Shown here in pieces: positions 1 to 8,401 of a DNA stretch of 64,000 nucleotides. How positions within the stretch are numbered: the stretch's first letter is position 1; each line of letters begins with the position of its first letter. Under the pieces are notes generated by a model. That model searched no databases. It saw only the letters and a list, made by a program, of their open reading frames with translations, and was not told where the DNA came from. Where the stretch lies: assembly GCA_040880725.1 (NCBI GenBank), contig JBBDHV010000035.1, positions 35,805 to 99,804 of the forward strand. The letters are read 5' to 3'. Made by a program: the position numbers and the translations under genes. Source of the stretch: DATHWB01 sp040880725. GTDB taxonomy: Bacteria > Actinomycetota > Acidimicrobiia > Spongiisociales > ZC4RG35.

Positions 1-658
1 GCGGGGCATCCACGATGCATGCCATCGCCGCCTCGAAGTCGGTCTGTGCCAGCACCTTGCGAACGACGAACGGCCACGTCACGCCGATCCGCCCGTCGGC
101 GGCAGTGAGGTTGTTGATCCCGATGGCGATGCCGGCCTCGTTCATCCCGATCTGGCCGAGACAGCCGACGGTGGTGAACACCAGGGCGCCAGGTCCTGTG
201 TCCGGCCGCACATCGAGCATCGCGATGTGCGGAGTGGCCGATGCATGCATGTCCCATGTTTGAGTGAGGAAACCCGCCCCCGCCCCCGCTGCCCGACTGT
301 CGGGAACGATCACCGCGGTGCAGGTGTCGTCCACCCGTGCCGTGCCGGCCTCGGCTCGCACCAGGTCGATGAAGTCGGTGTACCCCCCGACGATGAGCGC
401 TTCGGCCACGGTGAGTCCTGCTGCCTCGGCGAGTGCCTCCATCTCGGTGGTGAGGGGCTCGGAGTACGAGCGATGGGCGGGCACGCAACGCGAGGCGAGG
501 TCGAGCAGTTCGTCCCGGGTGAAATCCGTGCCTTGCGCCGCAAGCGACACGCGGTCGGCGGCATAGTCGCGGATTTCGGAGGCAAAGGACGCTCCGTGCA
601 CCGCCCCGAGCGAGGCGGGGTCACCGCGTAGCGACGCAACACGGATCGGAGCCGTCAT
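1..658 (-). CDS. Peptidase C45 / acyltransferase-like Ntn hydrolase, C-terminus cut by window edge
   Basis: The first 219 codons are visible, reading off the left edge. The protein starts MTAPIRVASLRGDP. The segment around residues 110-117, DDTCTAVI, followed about 25 residues later by TQTWDMHA and then GQIGMNEAGIAIGINN, fits the peptidase C45 / acyl-CoA:6-aminopenicillanate acyltransferase family. In that family a Cys becomes the N-terminal nucleophile after self-cleavage; here Cys113 is the candidate. The ATG at 658-656 overlaps the TGA of the upstream aminotransferase gene (ATGA), so the two are probably translationally coupled. Family members hydrolyse or transfer amide-linked acyl groups; the substrate cannot be told. 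The position after a polyamine importer and an aminotransferase suggests an amide of an amine or amino acid (inference). Confidence 0.8.
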   Translation of the reverse strand, partial: MTAPIRVASLRGDPASLGAVHGASFASEIRDYAADRVSLAAQGTDFTRDELLDLASRCVPAHRSYSEPLTTEMEALAEAAGLTVAEALIVGGYTDFIDLVRAEAGTARVDDTCTAVIVPDSRAAGAGAGFLTQTWDMHASATPHIAMLDVRPDTGPGALVFTTVGCLGQIGMNEAGIAIGINNLTAADGRIGVTWPFVVRKVLAQTDFEAAMACIVDAP

Positions 659-2016
659 CGCATCGCCCCGGCCACCTCGTCGACCGACGCCGCCACGACG
701 TCCAGCGCTTCGTCGAGCTCGGCATCGGTGATGACGAGTGGGGGAAGGAAGCGCACGCAGTTCGAATGCAGTCCGGCGCGGATGGTGATGACACCGCGCT
801 GCAGGGTGGCAGCGGTGATCGCCGCGGTGGCCTCCATCCATGGTTCCTTCGTGACGGGATCCTTGACGATTTCGAGTACGAGCATCGACCCGACCCCGCG
901 GACGTCGCCGACCAGGCCAGGATGGGCGCGCTGTATCGCCTCGAGACGGGGTCGCATGCGCTCGCCGATCTCCACCGAGCGGGCCAGGAATTCGGGTGTG
1001 GAGATGGTGTCGATCGCCTCGCGGGCTGCGACGCACGCCAGCGGATTCCCCGAGTACGTTCCGCCGAGACCGCCGGGGTGGGGAGCGTCCATCAGTTCGG
1101 CTCGTCCCACCACCGCCGAGATCGGCATCCCGGCACCGAGGGATTTGGCCGTGGTGATCATGTCGGGAACCACACCGGTGTGCTCGATCGCCCACAGCGT
1201 CCCCGTCCTGCCCATTCCGGACTGGATCTCGTCGGCGATCAGCACGATCCCGTGCTGATCTGCGAGCTCCCGCAACCTGCGCATCCATCGCGCCGGAGCG
1301 GGAACGAATCCGGCTTCACCCTGCACCGGTTCGACGACGATGGCTGCGACGTGGGAAGGTTCGACGATCGCCGTGAACGAGTGGTCGAGGCGGGCCGTCT
1401 CCCACGCCACGTAGTCCTCGACGGTCATCCCCTCGGGCCGCCGGTAGGTGTTGGGGAACGAGAACCGATAGATCTCCGGTGCGAAAGGCCCAAAGCCGCG
1501 CTTGAAGAGCGAGAACTTCGAGGTCATGGCCATCGTCATGTTGGTGCGGCCGTGATACGCACCGTCGAAGACGACGACACCCTGACGTCCGGTGGCGGAG
1601 CGGGCGATGTGCACTGCGGTCTCGACCGCTTCGGCGCCCGAGTTCATGAGGACGGTCTTCTTCGGAAAGTCTCCCGGGGCCAGGCGATTCAGCCGTTCGG
1701 CGACTTCCACGAGCGGCTCGTAGGTCGCAACGATGGCGCAGGCGTGAATCAGCCTGGCTGCCTGCTCGGTCATGGCATCGACGATGCCTTCAGGGGTGTG
1801 ACCCACCGCCAGCATGCCGATGCCACCTGCCAGGTCGATGAAGCGGTTCCCGTCGACGTCGGTGACTGTCGAGGCGTGGGCGGATTCGACGGCGATCGAC
1901 GTGAGCTTCGCCGCCCCTACGGGCATCGCGCGCTCGCGGCGGGCGACGATCTCCCTGCTGGCGGGTCCGGGGACTTCGGTGACGAGACGAATCGAGGGTC
2001 CGGCGACTGTGGTCAT
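655..2016 (-). CDS. gabT: Class III aminotransferase, 4-aminobutyrate aminotransferase-like
   Basis: A 453-residue PLP-dependent fold-type I aminotransferase, the usual length for GabT. Visible family motifs are NSGAEAVETA (phosphate-binding loop, about residue 120), FDGAYHGRT, the DEIQSGMGRTG segment whose Asp binds the PLP ring nitrogen, and TTAKSLGAGMP, where the Lys is expected to form the Schiff base. The family moves the amino group of 4-aminobutyrate (or another omega-amine) to 2-oxoglutarate, giving succinate semialdehyde. It sits 108 bp downstream of potD, so putrescine or GABA catabolism is the natural reading. A putrescine or other omega-amine specificity cannot be excluded. The next gene downstream starts inside its stop codon. 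Confidence 0.85.
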   Translation of the reverse strand: MTTVAGPSIRLVTEVPGPASREIVARRERAMPVGAAKLTSIAVESAHASTVTDVDGNRFIDLAGGIGMLAVGHTPEGIVDAMTEQAARLIHACAIVATYEPLVEVAERLNRLAPGDFPKKTVLMNSGAEAVETAVHIARSATGRQGVVVFDGAYHGRTNMTMAMTSKFSLFKRGFGPFAPEIYRFSFPNTYRRPEGMTVEDYVAWETARLDHSFTAIVEPSHVAAIVVEPVQGEAGFVPAPARWMRRLRELADQHGIVLIADEIQSGMGRTGTLWAIEHTGVVPDMITTAKSLGAGMPISAVVGRAELMDAPHPGGLGGTYSGNPLACVAAREAIDTISTPEFLARSVEIGERMRPRLEAIQRAHPGLVGDVRGVGSMLVLEIVKDPVTKEPWMEATAAITAATLQRGVITIRAGLHSNCVRFLPPLVITDAELDEALDVVAASVDEVAGAMR

Positions 2017-2030
2017 CGCATCATCGTATT

Positions 2031-2115
2031 GAACCGTGGGCTCCCAGGGCGCTGAGAGAGCCTGGCGAACCCAGGGTTCTCGGGGCGACTGAGTCGCCCC
2101 GAGAGCCCACGGTTC
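2031..2115. repeat. Structured intergenic repeat, copy 1 (outer stem with two inner hairpins)
   Basis: A perfect 13-bp outer inverted repeat, 2031-2043 with 2103-2115 (GAACCGTGGGCTC and its complement), encloses a short 5-bp stem (2044-2048 with 2061-2065), a central palindrome GAACCCAGGGTTC and a perfect 12-bp hairpin (2079-2090 with 2092-2103). It begins 9 bases past the potD stop codon. Copies of the same architecture lie at 10695-10778 and, rearranged, at 41911-42040. It could act as a transcript end or stability element between potD and gabT, or be a mobile palindromic unit. Confidence 0.8.
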
Positions 2116-2124
2116 GTCAACTGA

Positions 2125-3237
2125 TCAGTTCTTCGCCTGGGCGAAGTAGTCCTCGAAGTTGATCTCGAAATCGCCGGTGTCGGCGATGATCTCGAGCCGG
2201 TCACGCAACTCGTCAGACGGGTAGATCGTCTCGTCCTCGAGGATCTCGGGGAGGATGAACTCCTCCGCCGCTTCGTTCGGGCTGGCGTAGTAGTTCCAGT
2301 TGGTGAGCGCCGCTCCGTTCTCGGCATCCAGCAGGAAATCGATGAACGCATGAGCGGTGCAAGGCGCCTCCGAGTCCGTCGGGATCGTCATGTTGTCGAC
2401 CCAGAGGGTGCCGCCTTCCTCGGGAATGACGTAGGCGTAGTTGTCGGGATCGTCCGACTCCCAGATCGCCACGAGCATGTTCCCCGAGTACCCGTGTGAC
2501 ACGGCGACCTCACCGGTCACGAGCGCCTCGTCGTACTGGTCGCTGTCGAACGTGGCGATGTTGTCCTTGGCGGCCGCGATCAGGTCGGCAGCTTCCTGCA
2601 GGGCGTCGGTGCTCGCTTCATTGAGCGAGTAACCCAGGTACTTGAGCGCTGCGCCCATCGTTTCCCGGGGATCGTCGAGCACCGAGACACCCCCGGCGTA
2701 ACCGGCCGTGAGCTCCGGGTCGAAGATGAGCGACCAGCTCGGCGCGAAGTCCTCTCCCACGATCGACAGGTTCACACCCAAGCCGGTGGTTCCCCACTGG
2801 TACGCCACCGAGTACTCGCCGCCCTCGTCATACGCCGGCGACGCGAATTCCGAGGCCAGGTTCGAGATGTTGGGCACCGCATCCTTCTGGATGGGCATCA
2901 GCAGACCCTCTTCGATCATGATCCCGACCATGTAGTCCGACGGAACGATCAGGTCGTAGGTGACACCCGCCTGGATCTGGGCCAGCATCGCTTCGTTGGA
3001 CTCGTAGAAGGACTCGACCACGTCGACGCCGGACTCCTCTTCGAATGCTGCGATCAGGTCCGGGTCGATGTACTCGGACCAGTTGTAGAAGTTCAGCGTG
3101 TCGGCGTCGGTCACGCCGGCCTCGCACGTGACGTCGCCGCCGTCGGCGGCATCATCGCCACCGCCGCATGCCGCGACGACGAGGCTCACGGCCGCGAACG
3201 CGGCGAGGCGTCGAAGGGAACTCGATTTCATGGTCAT
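2125..3237 (-). CDS. potD: Polyamine ABC transporter substrate-binding lipoprotein (PotD/PotF-like)
   Basis: A 370-residue extracytoplasmic binding protein. The N-terminus is a lipoprotein signal ending VVAACGGG, with the lipidated Cys at residue 24. The mature part begins LNFYNWSEYIDPDLI, a hallmark of the spermidine/putrescine-binding PotD/PotF family, and contains a YDLIVPSDYMV segment also typical of it. It should capture polyamine outside the membrane and hand it to PotB/PotC. The ATG at 3237 overlaps the potC stop (ATGA). A structured repeat follows the stop codon and may mark a transcript end or limit read-through into the aminotransferase gene. Confidence 0.92.
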   Translation of the reverse strand: MTMKSSSLRRLAAFAAVSLVVAACGGGDDAADGGDVTCEAGVTDADTLNFYNWSEYIDPDLIAAFEEESGVDVVESFYESNEAMLAQIQAGVTYDLIVPSDYMVGIMIEEGLLMPIQKDAVPNISNLASEFASPAYDEGGEYSVAYQWGTTGLGVNLSIVGEDFAPSWSLIFDPELTAGYAGGVSVLDDPRETMGAALKYLGYSLNEASTDALQEAADLIAAAKDNIATFDSDQYDEALVTGEVAVSHGYSGNMLVAIWESDDPDNYAYVIPEEGGTLWVDNMTIPTDSEAPCTAHAFIDFLLDAENGAALTNWNYYASPNEAAEEFILPEILEDETIYPSDELRDRLEIIADTGDFEINFEDYFAQAKN

Positions 3238-4076
3238 TCCTCCTGATCAGGCGGTCGGTTGCCCCGCTGGAAAAGCAGTGAGACACCGACGAGAAGCATG
3301 GACGCTACCAACATCACGGTGCTCACCGCATTGATGAGAGGAGTCACACCCCTCCGCACCAAACCGAAGACATAGACGGGCAATGTCGTCGAGCCGGGGC
3401 CCGACACGAAGCTGGTCACGACGACGTCGTCGAGGCTGAGGGTGAGAGCGAGCAGCGCCCCTCCCGCCACGCCCGGCATGATCAGCGGCAAGGTGACCCT
3501 GCGGAACGCCTGCCATCGATCGGCATACAAGTCGGCTGCCGCCTCCTCGAGGGCACCGTCCAGTCGGCTGAGACGTGCGCGCACGACCACCGCGACGAAC
3601 GAGATGTTGAACGCGATGTGGCTGAGGGCGATCGTGCCGAGACCGAAGTTGAGCCGGAAAAAACCGCCGATGAGGTCGAACGCCTGGGCGAAGAACAAGA
3701 GCATCATCACCGCCATCGTCACGTCCGGGATGATGATCGGCAGATAGAGCAGCCCATCGAGAGTTCCCCGTCCCCGGAACCGAAATCGCTCCATCGCGAT
3801 TGCCGCCATCGTGCCCAGGATCGTCGAAACGACCGTGCTGACCACGGCGACGATGAGAGTGTTGCGGAGCGCCCGCATCACTTCGGTGTTCTGGAACATC
3901 TCGCCATACCACCGAGTCGAAAAGCCCGTCCAGATCCCGACATTGCGGTTCTCGTTGAACGAAAAGCCGATGAGAAGAAGAATGGGCAGGTAGAGGAAGG
4001 CGAACACGAGCCACGAGTTGGAGGCAAGCAGGCGCTCGATGGGACTCTTGGGCCGGATGGCGGCAGAGACGGTCAC
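3234..4076 (-). CDS. potC: Polyamine ABC transporter permease (PotC-like)
   Basis: A 280-residue membrane protein with about six transmembrane segments, a normal length for PotC. The cytoplasmic loop EEAAADLYADRWQAFRRVTLPLIMPGV is the EAA motif that docks on the ATPase, and the C-terminal part reads LTLSLDDVVVTSFVSGPG as in PotC proteins. The GTG start at 4076 overlaps the potB stop codon as GTGA, and its own stop overlaps the potD ATG. It would form the membrane channel together with PotB. Confidence 0.92.
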   Translation of the reverse strand: MTVSAAIRPKSPIERLLASNSWLVFAFLYLPILLLIGFSFNENRNVGIWTGFSTRWYGEMFQNTEVMRALRNTLIVAVVSTVVSTILGTMAAIAMERFRFRGRGTLDGLLYLPIIIPDVTMAVMMLLFFAQAFDLIGGFFRLNFGLGTIALSHIAFNISFVAVVVRARLSRLDGALEEAAADLYADRWQAFRRVTLPLIMPGVAGGALLALTLSLDDVVVTSFVSGPGSTTLPVYVFGLVRRGVTPLINAVSTVMLVASMLLVGVSLLFQRGNRPPDQEE

Positions 4077-4993
4077 GCGGTCTTCGCCCCCGCCCGGAAG
4101 TAGGCGATGGCCGCGATGAGCATCACGACCATCACTGTCACCGACAGTGCCGAACCGTACGGCCAGTTCCGGGCCGACAGGAACTGGCCGACGATGTAGT
4201 CACCGAGGAGCGTGGTCCGCGCCCCACCCAGGAGCGCCGGGGTGACGTAGGCCCCGAGCGAGGGGATGAACACCAGGATCGAACCGGCGACCACTCCCGG
4301 CATCGACAACGGCAGCGTGATCCTCCGAAATGCGGTCCATCCACTGGCATACAGGTCCCGCGCCGCCTCCACGAGATTCCAGTCCATCCGCTCCAGCGCG
4401 GCATACAGGGGCAGGACCATGAACGGGAGATATCCGTAGACGAGTCCGATGAGCACGGCAGTGTTCGTGAAGAGCACCCTGACCTCCTCACCGCCGAAGA
4501 ACTGGCTGATCTGGCTGATCGGACCGCTGTTCCCGAGCAGCACCCGCCATGCGTAGGTACGGACGAGGAAGTTCGACCAGAACGGAATCATCACGAGAAC
4601 CAACAGAAGGTTGCGGATCGCGGGACGCCGCGTGGCGATGTAGTACGCGAACGGGTAGGACGCCAGCAGGCAAATCACCGTGGTGATCACCGCCAGCGTG
4701 AGCGATCGCAACGCGATCTCCCGCACGATGGGGTCGCCGAGGCGGGCATAGCTGTCGAAGTTCCAGTCCTCGAGCACCGTTCTGCCGGTACGGGAACGGG
4801 TTGCGAAGGAGTAGACGAACACGATCGCGAACGGGATGGCGAAGAACAGCGCCAGGTACGCATAGGCGGGGAGGGCGACGAGCAGGCCGCGCTTGGAGTC
4901 CGCTCTCTCCGCCGACCGCTCCAAGGCGTCGCGGTCACGCTGTGTCGGCGCCTCGCTCAATCCTTCACCACCGCCATCGCCGACTGATGCCAC
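4073..4993 (-). CDS. potB: Polyamine ABC transporter permease (PotB-like)
   Basis: A 306-residue permease from the GTG at 4993, which overlaps potA by 37 bases. An in-frame TTG at 4960 overlaps the potA stop codon as TTGA and would give a 295-residue protein beginning at SEAPTQRD. The short overlap resembles the other junctions in this operon, so it is an equally good start. About six transmembrane segments are present; the first follows a charged stretch of roughly 35 residues. The EAA loop reads VEAARDLYASGWTAFRRITLPLS. It partners PotC as the channel of the importer. Confidence 0.9.
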   Translation of the reverse strand: MASVGDGGGEGLSEAPTQRDRDALERSAERADSKRGLLVALPAYAYLALFFAIPFAIVFVYSFATRSRTGRTVLEDWNFDSYARLGDPIVREIALRSLTLAVITTVICLLASYPFAYYIATRRPAIRNLLLVLVMIPFWSNFLVRTYAWRVLLGNSGPISQISQFFGGEEVRVLFTNTAVLIGLVYGYLPFMVLPLYAALERMDWNLVEAARDLYASGWTAFRRITLPLSMPGVVAGSILVFIPSLGAYVTPALLGGARTTLLGDYIVGQFLSARNWPYGSALSVTVMVVMLIAAIAYFRAGAKTA

Positions 4994-6024
4994 ACGACGA
5001 TGACACGCTCGCCGTGTTCGTAGTGTTCGACCCCGGGGCGGTTCTCCTCCTTGGCCTCGATGCGCCCCGCCGGCGTGTCGACGTCGTAGTAGAAAACGTC
5101 CCCGTAGTACGTCCGTCGAGCCACGGTTCCTTCGATTCGGTTCGACCCGTCAGGAATCGCCTCGTCGAGGTCGTACAACTCGAACCGTTCCGGCCGGATG
5201 GCGACTGTCACCTCCGTGCCGGGCTCCGCCCCGGTCGACGCTCCCACCTGGTGGCCCCCGAGCAGCGCCACGGTCCCCGAATCGATGACCGTGGCGGGAA
5301 GCAGGTTGATCTCCCCGATGAAGTCTGCGACGAACCGTGAGGTCGGATGCTCGTAGATGTTCTCCGGTTCCCCGACCTGCAGGAGTTTTCCGGCGCTCAT
5401 CACCCCGATTCGGTCACTCATCGTCAGGGCTTCTTCCTGGTCGTGGGTCACATAGATGAAGGTGATGCCCACCCGTTCCTGCAGCTCCTTGAGCTCCACC
5501 TGCATCGCCTGGCGGAGCTTCAGGTCGAGCGCGCCGAGTGGCTCGTCGAGCAGGAGCACCTCCGGTTCGTTGACCAGCGCGCGGGCAAGTGCCACGCGCT
5601 GTTGCTGTCCTCCGGACAACTGGGACGGTTTGGCTTCCGAACGGTGGCCGAGTTGGACCATGTCGAGGGCCCGCGTCACCCGATCACCGATGTCATTCGA
5701 CGCCACCCTTTTCATCTGGAGACCGAAGCCCACGTTCTCTGCGACCGTCATGTGGGGGAAGAGCGCATACGACTGGAACACCGTGTTCACCGGGCGACGA
5801 TTGGGCGGCTCGAGACCGACTTCCGCGCCGTGGATCCTGATCGATCCTGCGGTGGGAAACTCGAAGCCGGCGATCATCCGGAGGGTGGTCGTCTTCCCGC
5901 AACCGGAGGGTCCGAGCAGGGAGAAGAACTCGCCGTCGGCCACGTCGAGATCGATTCCCGCCACCGCAACGACTTCCCCAAAACGCTTCGAGACTCCCTG
6001 CAATGACACCGCCGTGTCCGTCAC
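4957..6024 (-). CDS. potA: Polyamine ABC transporter ATP-binding protein (PotA-like)
   Basis: A 355-residue ABC ATPase. The Walker A motif GPSGCGKTT lies near residue 38, the signature LSGGQQQRVALARAL near 135, and Walker B VLLLDEPLGALD follows. A C-terminal TOBE/OB-like domain (about 280-350) is typical of PotA and other CUT1-like importers. The GTG start at 6024 overlaps the amidohydrolase stop codon (GTGA). It energises the PotBC channel at the inner face of the membrane. Confidence 0.93.
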   Translation of the reverse strand: MTDTAVSLQGVSKRFGEVVAVAGIDLDVADGEFFSLLGPSGCGKTTTLRMIAGFEFPTAGSIRIHGAEVGLEPPNRRPVNTVFQSYALFPHMTVAENVGFGLQMKRVASNDIGDRVTRALDMVQLGHRSEAKPSQLSGGQQQRVALARALVNEPEVLLLDEPLGALDLKLRQAMQVELKELQERVGITFIYVTHDQEEALTMSDRIGVMSAGKLLQVGEPENIYEHPTSRFVADFIGEINLLPATVIDSGTVALLGGHQVGASTGAEPGTEVTVAIRPERFELYDLDEAIPDGSNRIEGTVARRTYYGDVFYYDVDTPAGRIEAKEENRPGVEHYEHGERVIVVWHQSAMAVVKD

Positions 6025-7607
6025 GAACCATCCTTCCGATCGAAGACGACCTGGCCGGAGGCCATCGTGACCTCCACTCCGATTCCCGCGGGATCGCTGG
6101 TGGCGAACGGATCCCGCTCCAGCAGCACGAGGTCCGCCACGTTACCGAGACGGATTCTGGCCGTGCGGCCCGCAGTCCCGTTGATCGTGGCTGATCCGAC
6201 CGTGAACGCCCGCAGGGCCTGGTCCAGGCTCAACCGCTCGTCTGCCAGCAGCATGTCGGGCCGATCGTCCCCGGGCGGTCGACGTCGGATCGCCACTGAG
6301 ATCTGATCCATCACGTCACCGGAGGACACCGGCCAGTCGCTCCCCATTGCGAGCAACGCGCCGGAGCGGAGGAGCGCACCGAAGGGATACTGCCAACCCG
6401 AGCGCTCCCGGCCCAGGAACGGCACAGTCATCTCCACCATCGCCGGCTCGTTGCATGCCCACAGTGCCTGGCAGTTCGCGGCCACCCCCAGGTCGGCGAA
6501 ACGGGACACATCGACGGGGTCGACCACCTGCAGGTGGGCAATGTGGTGAAGCGGTCCGTTCCATCCGTTGGCGCTCCTCGCCGCCTCGACGGCATCGAGA
6601 GCCGAACGGACGGCTCGGTCACCGATGGCATGGAAGTGGCATTGCAGGCCGAGCCGGTCGATCGCGGTAACCGCCTCGGCAACCAAACCGGGGGGGATGA
6701 AGTCGATCCCGGAGTGTCCGTCGCCTGCGCCGTGCGAGCCCTGATACGGAGCGTTGAGCGCAGCAGTGAAGTTCTCGCAGACCCCGTCCAGCATGAGCTT
6801 GACCGTCGTGGGGCGGTAGCCACCCGCGGTTTCGCGGCTGCGTTCGGCGATCTCGGCGAGTTGTTCCATGCCTCGAGTGCGATCCCACCACTGCGCGCCC
6901 ACCACCTGGGGTGCCAGACCGAGTTCGAGGTAGGACGGATGCTCGAGATGACTGACCCAGGCGTCCTGCCATCCCGTCACCCCCTTGCCGTGGAGATAGG
7001 CGATCCCCTCCCGCATCGCCGCGGTGAGCGTGCGTCTGTCCGGCTCGGGTATTTGGGACTCGACAAGACGCATCGCACCTTCGTGCAAGGTCCCCTGCGG
7101 GCTCCCGTCGGCGTTGCGTTCGATACGCCCATCGGGCGGATCGGGAGTGGCGGCGTCGATGCCGGCGAGCGCCAGGGCCTCGGAGTTCGCCCAGATCGAA
7201 TGTCCATCTCGCACTTCGAGTGCCGCGGGGCGTCCCGGTGCCAGACGGTCGAGTGCCTGCGCCGCCGGGCTCCCTTTGGAGTACCAGTCGTACAGCCATC
7301 CGCCCCCGGTCAACCACTGACCGGCGGGCAATGCGTTGCCAGCCGCGGCGATGCGTCTCTCCGCCTCATCCCGTGACGTCGTCTCGGTCAGGTCGCAGGT
7401 CAGTATCCGCATGCCGCCGGTGAGCGGATGCACGTGGGCGTCGATGAACCCGGGTACCAAGAGGCCCGGACCCACCTCGATCGTTCGGTCGGCATCTCCT
7501 TCGACGTCGAGACCCACGACCGCGCCGCCATCGACGACGACTGACCGGTTGGCGACGCGGCCGGTACCCGCGGACCAGCGACTCCCACCTACGAACGCAA
7601 CGCGCAT
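6021..7607 (-). CDS. Metal-dependent amidohydrolase, YtcJ-like
   Basis: A 528-residue protein from the ATG at 7607 (MRVAFVGGSRW). Longer in-frame upstream reading has no domain support and runs through the region opposite the next gene. The metal-dependent hydrolase fold is shown by DAHVHPLTGG near residue 65, the DGHSIWANSEALALAG segment typical of the YtcJ subgroup (amidohydrolase family 3), a CHFHAIGDRAV segment and a late MGSDWPVSSGD motif. Members hydrolyse amides or formamide-like bonds. As first gene of the pot operon it may release an amine from an imported conjugate or the reverse (inference). Its start lies about 7 bases after a possible -10 element, so the transcript may be leaderless. 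Confidence 0.8.
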   Translation of the reverse strand: MRVAFVGGSRWSAGTGRVANRSVVVDGGAVVGLDVEGDADRTIEVGPGLLVPGFIDAHVHPLTGGMRILTCDLTETTSRDEAERRIAAAGNALPAGQWLTGGGWLYDWYSKGSPAAQALDRLAPGRPAALEVRDGHSIWANSEALALAGIDAATPDPPDGRIERNADGSPQGTLHEGAMRLVESQIPEPDRRTLTAAMREGIAYLHGKGVTGWQDAWVSHLEHPSYLELGLAPQVVGAQWWDRTRGMEQLAEIAERSRETAGGYRPTTVKLMLDGVCENFTAALNAPYQGSHGAGDGHSGIDFIPPGLVAEAVTAIDRLGLQCHFHAIGDRAVRSALDAVEAARSANGWNGPLHHIAHLQVVDPVDVSRFADLGVAANCQALWACNEPAMVEMTVPFLGRERSGWQYPFGALLRSGALLAMGSDWPVSSGDVMDQISVAIRRRPPGDDRPDMLLADERLSLDQALRAFTVGSATINGTAGRTARIRLGNVADLVLLERDPFATSDPAGIGVEVTMASGQVVFDRKDGS

Positions 7608-7645
7608 CGGCGGCACTGTACGCACCGTCCTCACGCAGGGGTTCC
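7608..7645 (-). promoter_or_regulatory. Candidate leaderless promoter of the amidohydrolase-pot operon
   Basis: Reading the minus strand, an extended -10-like TGCGTACAGT ends 7 bases before the ATG at 7607 (TACAGT occupies 7620-7615). A start of transcription at or next to the ATG would give a leaderless message, which is common in Actinomycetota. No clear -35 box and no Shine-Dalgarno sequence are visible. This is inference from spacing only. Confidence 0.4.
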
Positions 7646-7697
7646 ATCCGCCCAGCCGATTCCATACGTTCGCCCCAATCGACCAGGGAGAACCTCT

Positions 7698-8063
7698 GTG
7701 ACCACACCCGAGACCCAAGCCGCATCCGACATGCTGGGATACGTGATGGAACCCCTTCATCGGGTCCGGAACTGGATGAAGTTCCTTGCGGTGTTGTTGT
7801 TCATCGCCGGCGCCATGAATGCGCTGAGTGTCATCGGGCTGATCGTCGCTCCGATCCCGGTGCTCGTCGGAGTCTTCCTCTGGCAGGCTGCTGCCGCGCT
7901 CGAAGACGGGGTACCCACCTCGGATGCGGACCGACTGCGCCGCGCCACGGAGAAACTCCGTCACCTGTTCATGACCTACGCGGTGCTCGCCGTCGCCGCA
8001 CTCGTCGGCTTCAGCCTGCTCCTCGGTCTCGGCGTCGTCGCGGCCATCGCCGAAGCAATGTGA
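7698..8063 (+). CDS. Small membrane protein, DUF5362-like
   Basis: A 121-residue protein with a GTG start preceded by AGGGAG (7685-7690). Hydrophobic segments at about residues 27-43, 45-66 and 95-119 are separated by a polar stretch (LRRATEKLRHLF). The pattern of an N-terminal MEPLHRVRNWMKFLAVLLF helix and a hairpin with a charged cytoplasmic loop resembles DUF5362 proteins. No enzymatic motif is visible. It is divergent from the amidohydrolase-pot operon and is followed by a bulged hairpin, then the chorismate mutase gene. Confidence 0.7.
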   Translation: MTTPETQAASDMLGYVMEPLHRVRNWMKFLAVLLFIAGAMNALSVIGLIVAPIPVLVGVFLWQAAAALEDGVPTSDADRLRRATEKLRHLFMTYAVLAVAALVGFSLLLGLGVVAAIAEAM

Positions 8064-8071
8064 CCACCGTC

Positions 8072-8110
8072 ACGGGGTAGGGTCGTGTTCTTCGACATGG
8101 CCCTACCCGT
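8072..8110 (+). promoter_or_regulatory. Bulged hairpin directly in front of the chorismate mutase start codon
   Basis: ACGGGGTAGGG (8072-8082) pairs with CCCTACCCGT (8101-8110), giving a 10-bp stem with one bulged G and an 18-base loop. The 3' arm ends at the base before the ATG at 8111, and no Shine-Dalgarno sequence is visible. It could end the upstream transcript or control access to the start codon. No T-tract follows, so a classical intrinsic terminator is unlikely. Confidence 0.5.
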
Positions 8111-8401
8111 ATGACCGATCCGACACTCGCCTCGTTCCGCCAGAGCATCGACAACATCGATGCGGCCCTGGTCTTCCTTCTCGCCGAACGGTTCGCCATC
8201 ACGAAAAAGGTCGGGATGTACAAGGCGGAGGCGGGACTGCCACCTGCGGATCCTGACCGCGAGGAAGTCCAGATCGCCCGACTCCGTCACCTGGCGGAGT
8301 CCGCGCACCTCGACCCCGAGTTCTCCGAAAAGTTCCTGCGGTTCATCATCGACGAGGTGATCCGCCACCACACCCACCTCGCCGCCGAGAACACAGAGTG
8401 A
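8111..8401 (+). CDS. Chorismate mutase, AroQ class
   Basis: A 96-residue all-helical protein that is a single AroQ-type domain. The N-terminal helix reads FRQSIDNIDAALVFLLAERF and is followed by KVGMYKAEAGLPPADPDRE and a C-terminal FLRFIIDEVIRHH. These match the chorismate mutase II fold with its IDxID...L..R.......K motif. Arg and Lys residues on the first helix and after it should bind chorismate. It converts chorismate to prephenate for Phe/Tyr synthesis. The stop codon overlaps the next gene's GTG by 4 bases, though no functional link to that membrane protein is evident. Confidence 0.85.
   Translation: MTDPTLASFRQSIDNIDAALVFLLAERFAITKKVGMYKAEAGLPPADPDREEVQIARLRHLAESAHLDPEFSEKFLRFIIDEVIRHHTHLAAENTE

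Noticed and set aside
7608..7964. Long N-terminal extension of the amidohydrolase
   Set aside because: It is His-, Glu- and Asp-rich, unlike any family start, and is antisense to the DUF5362 gene.
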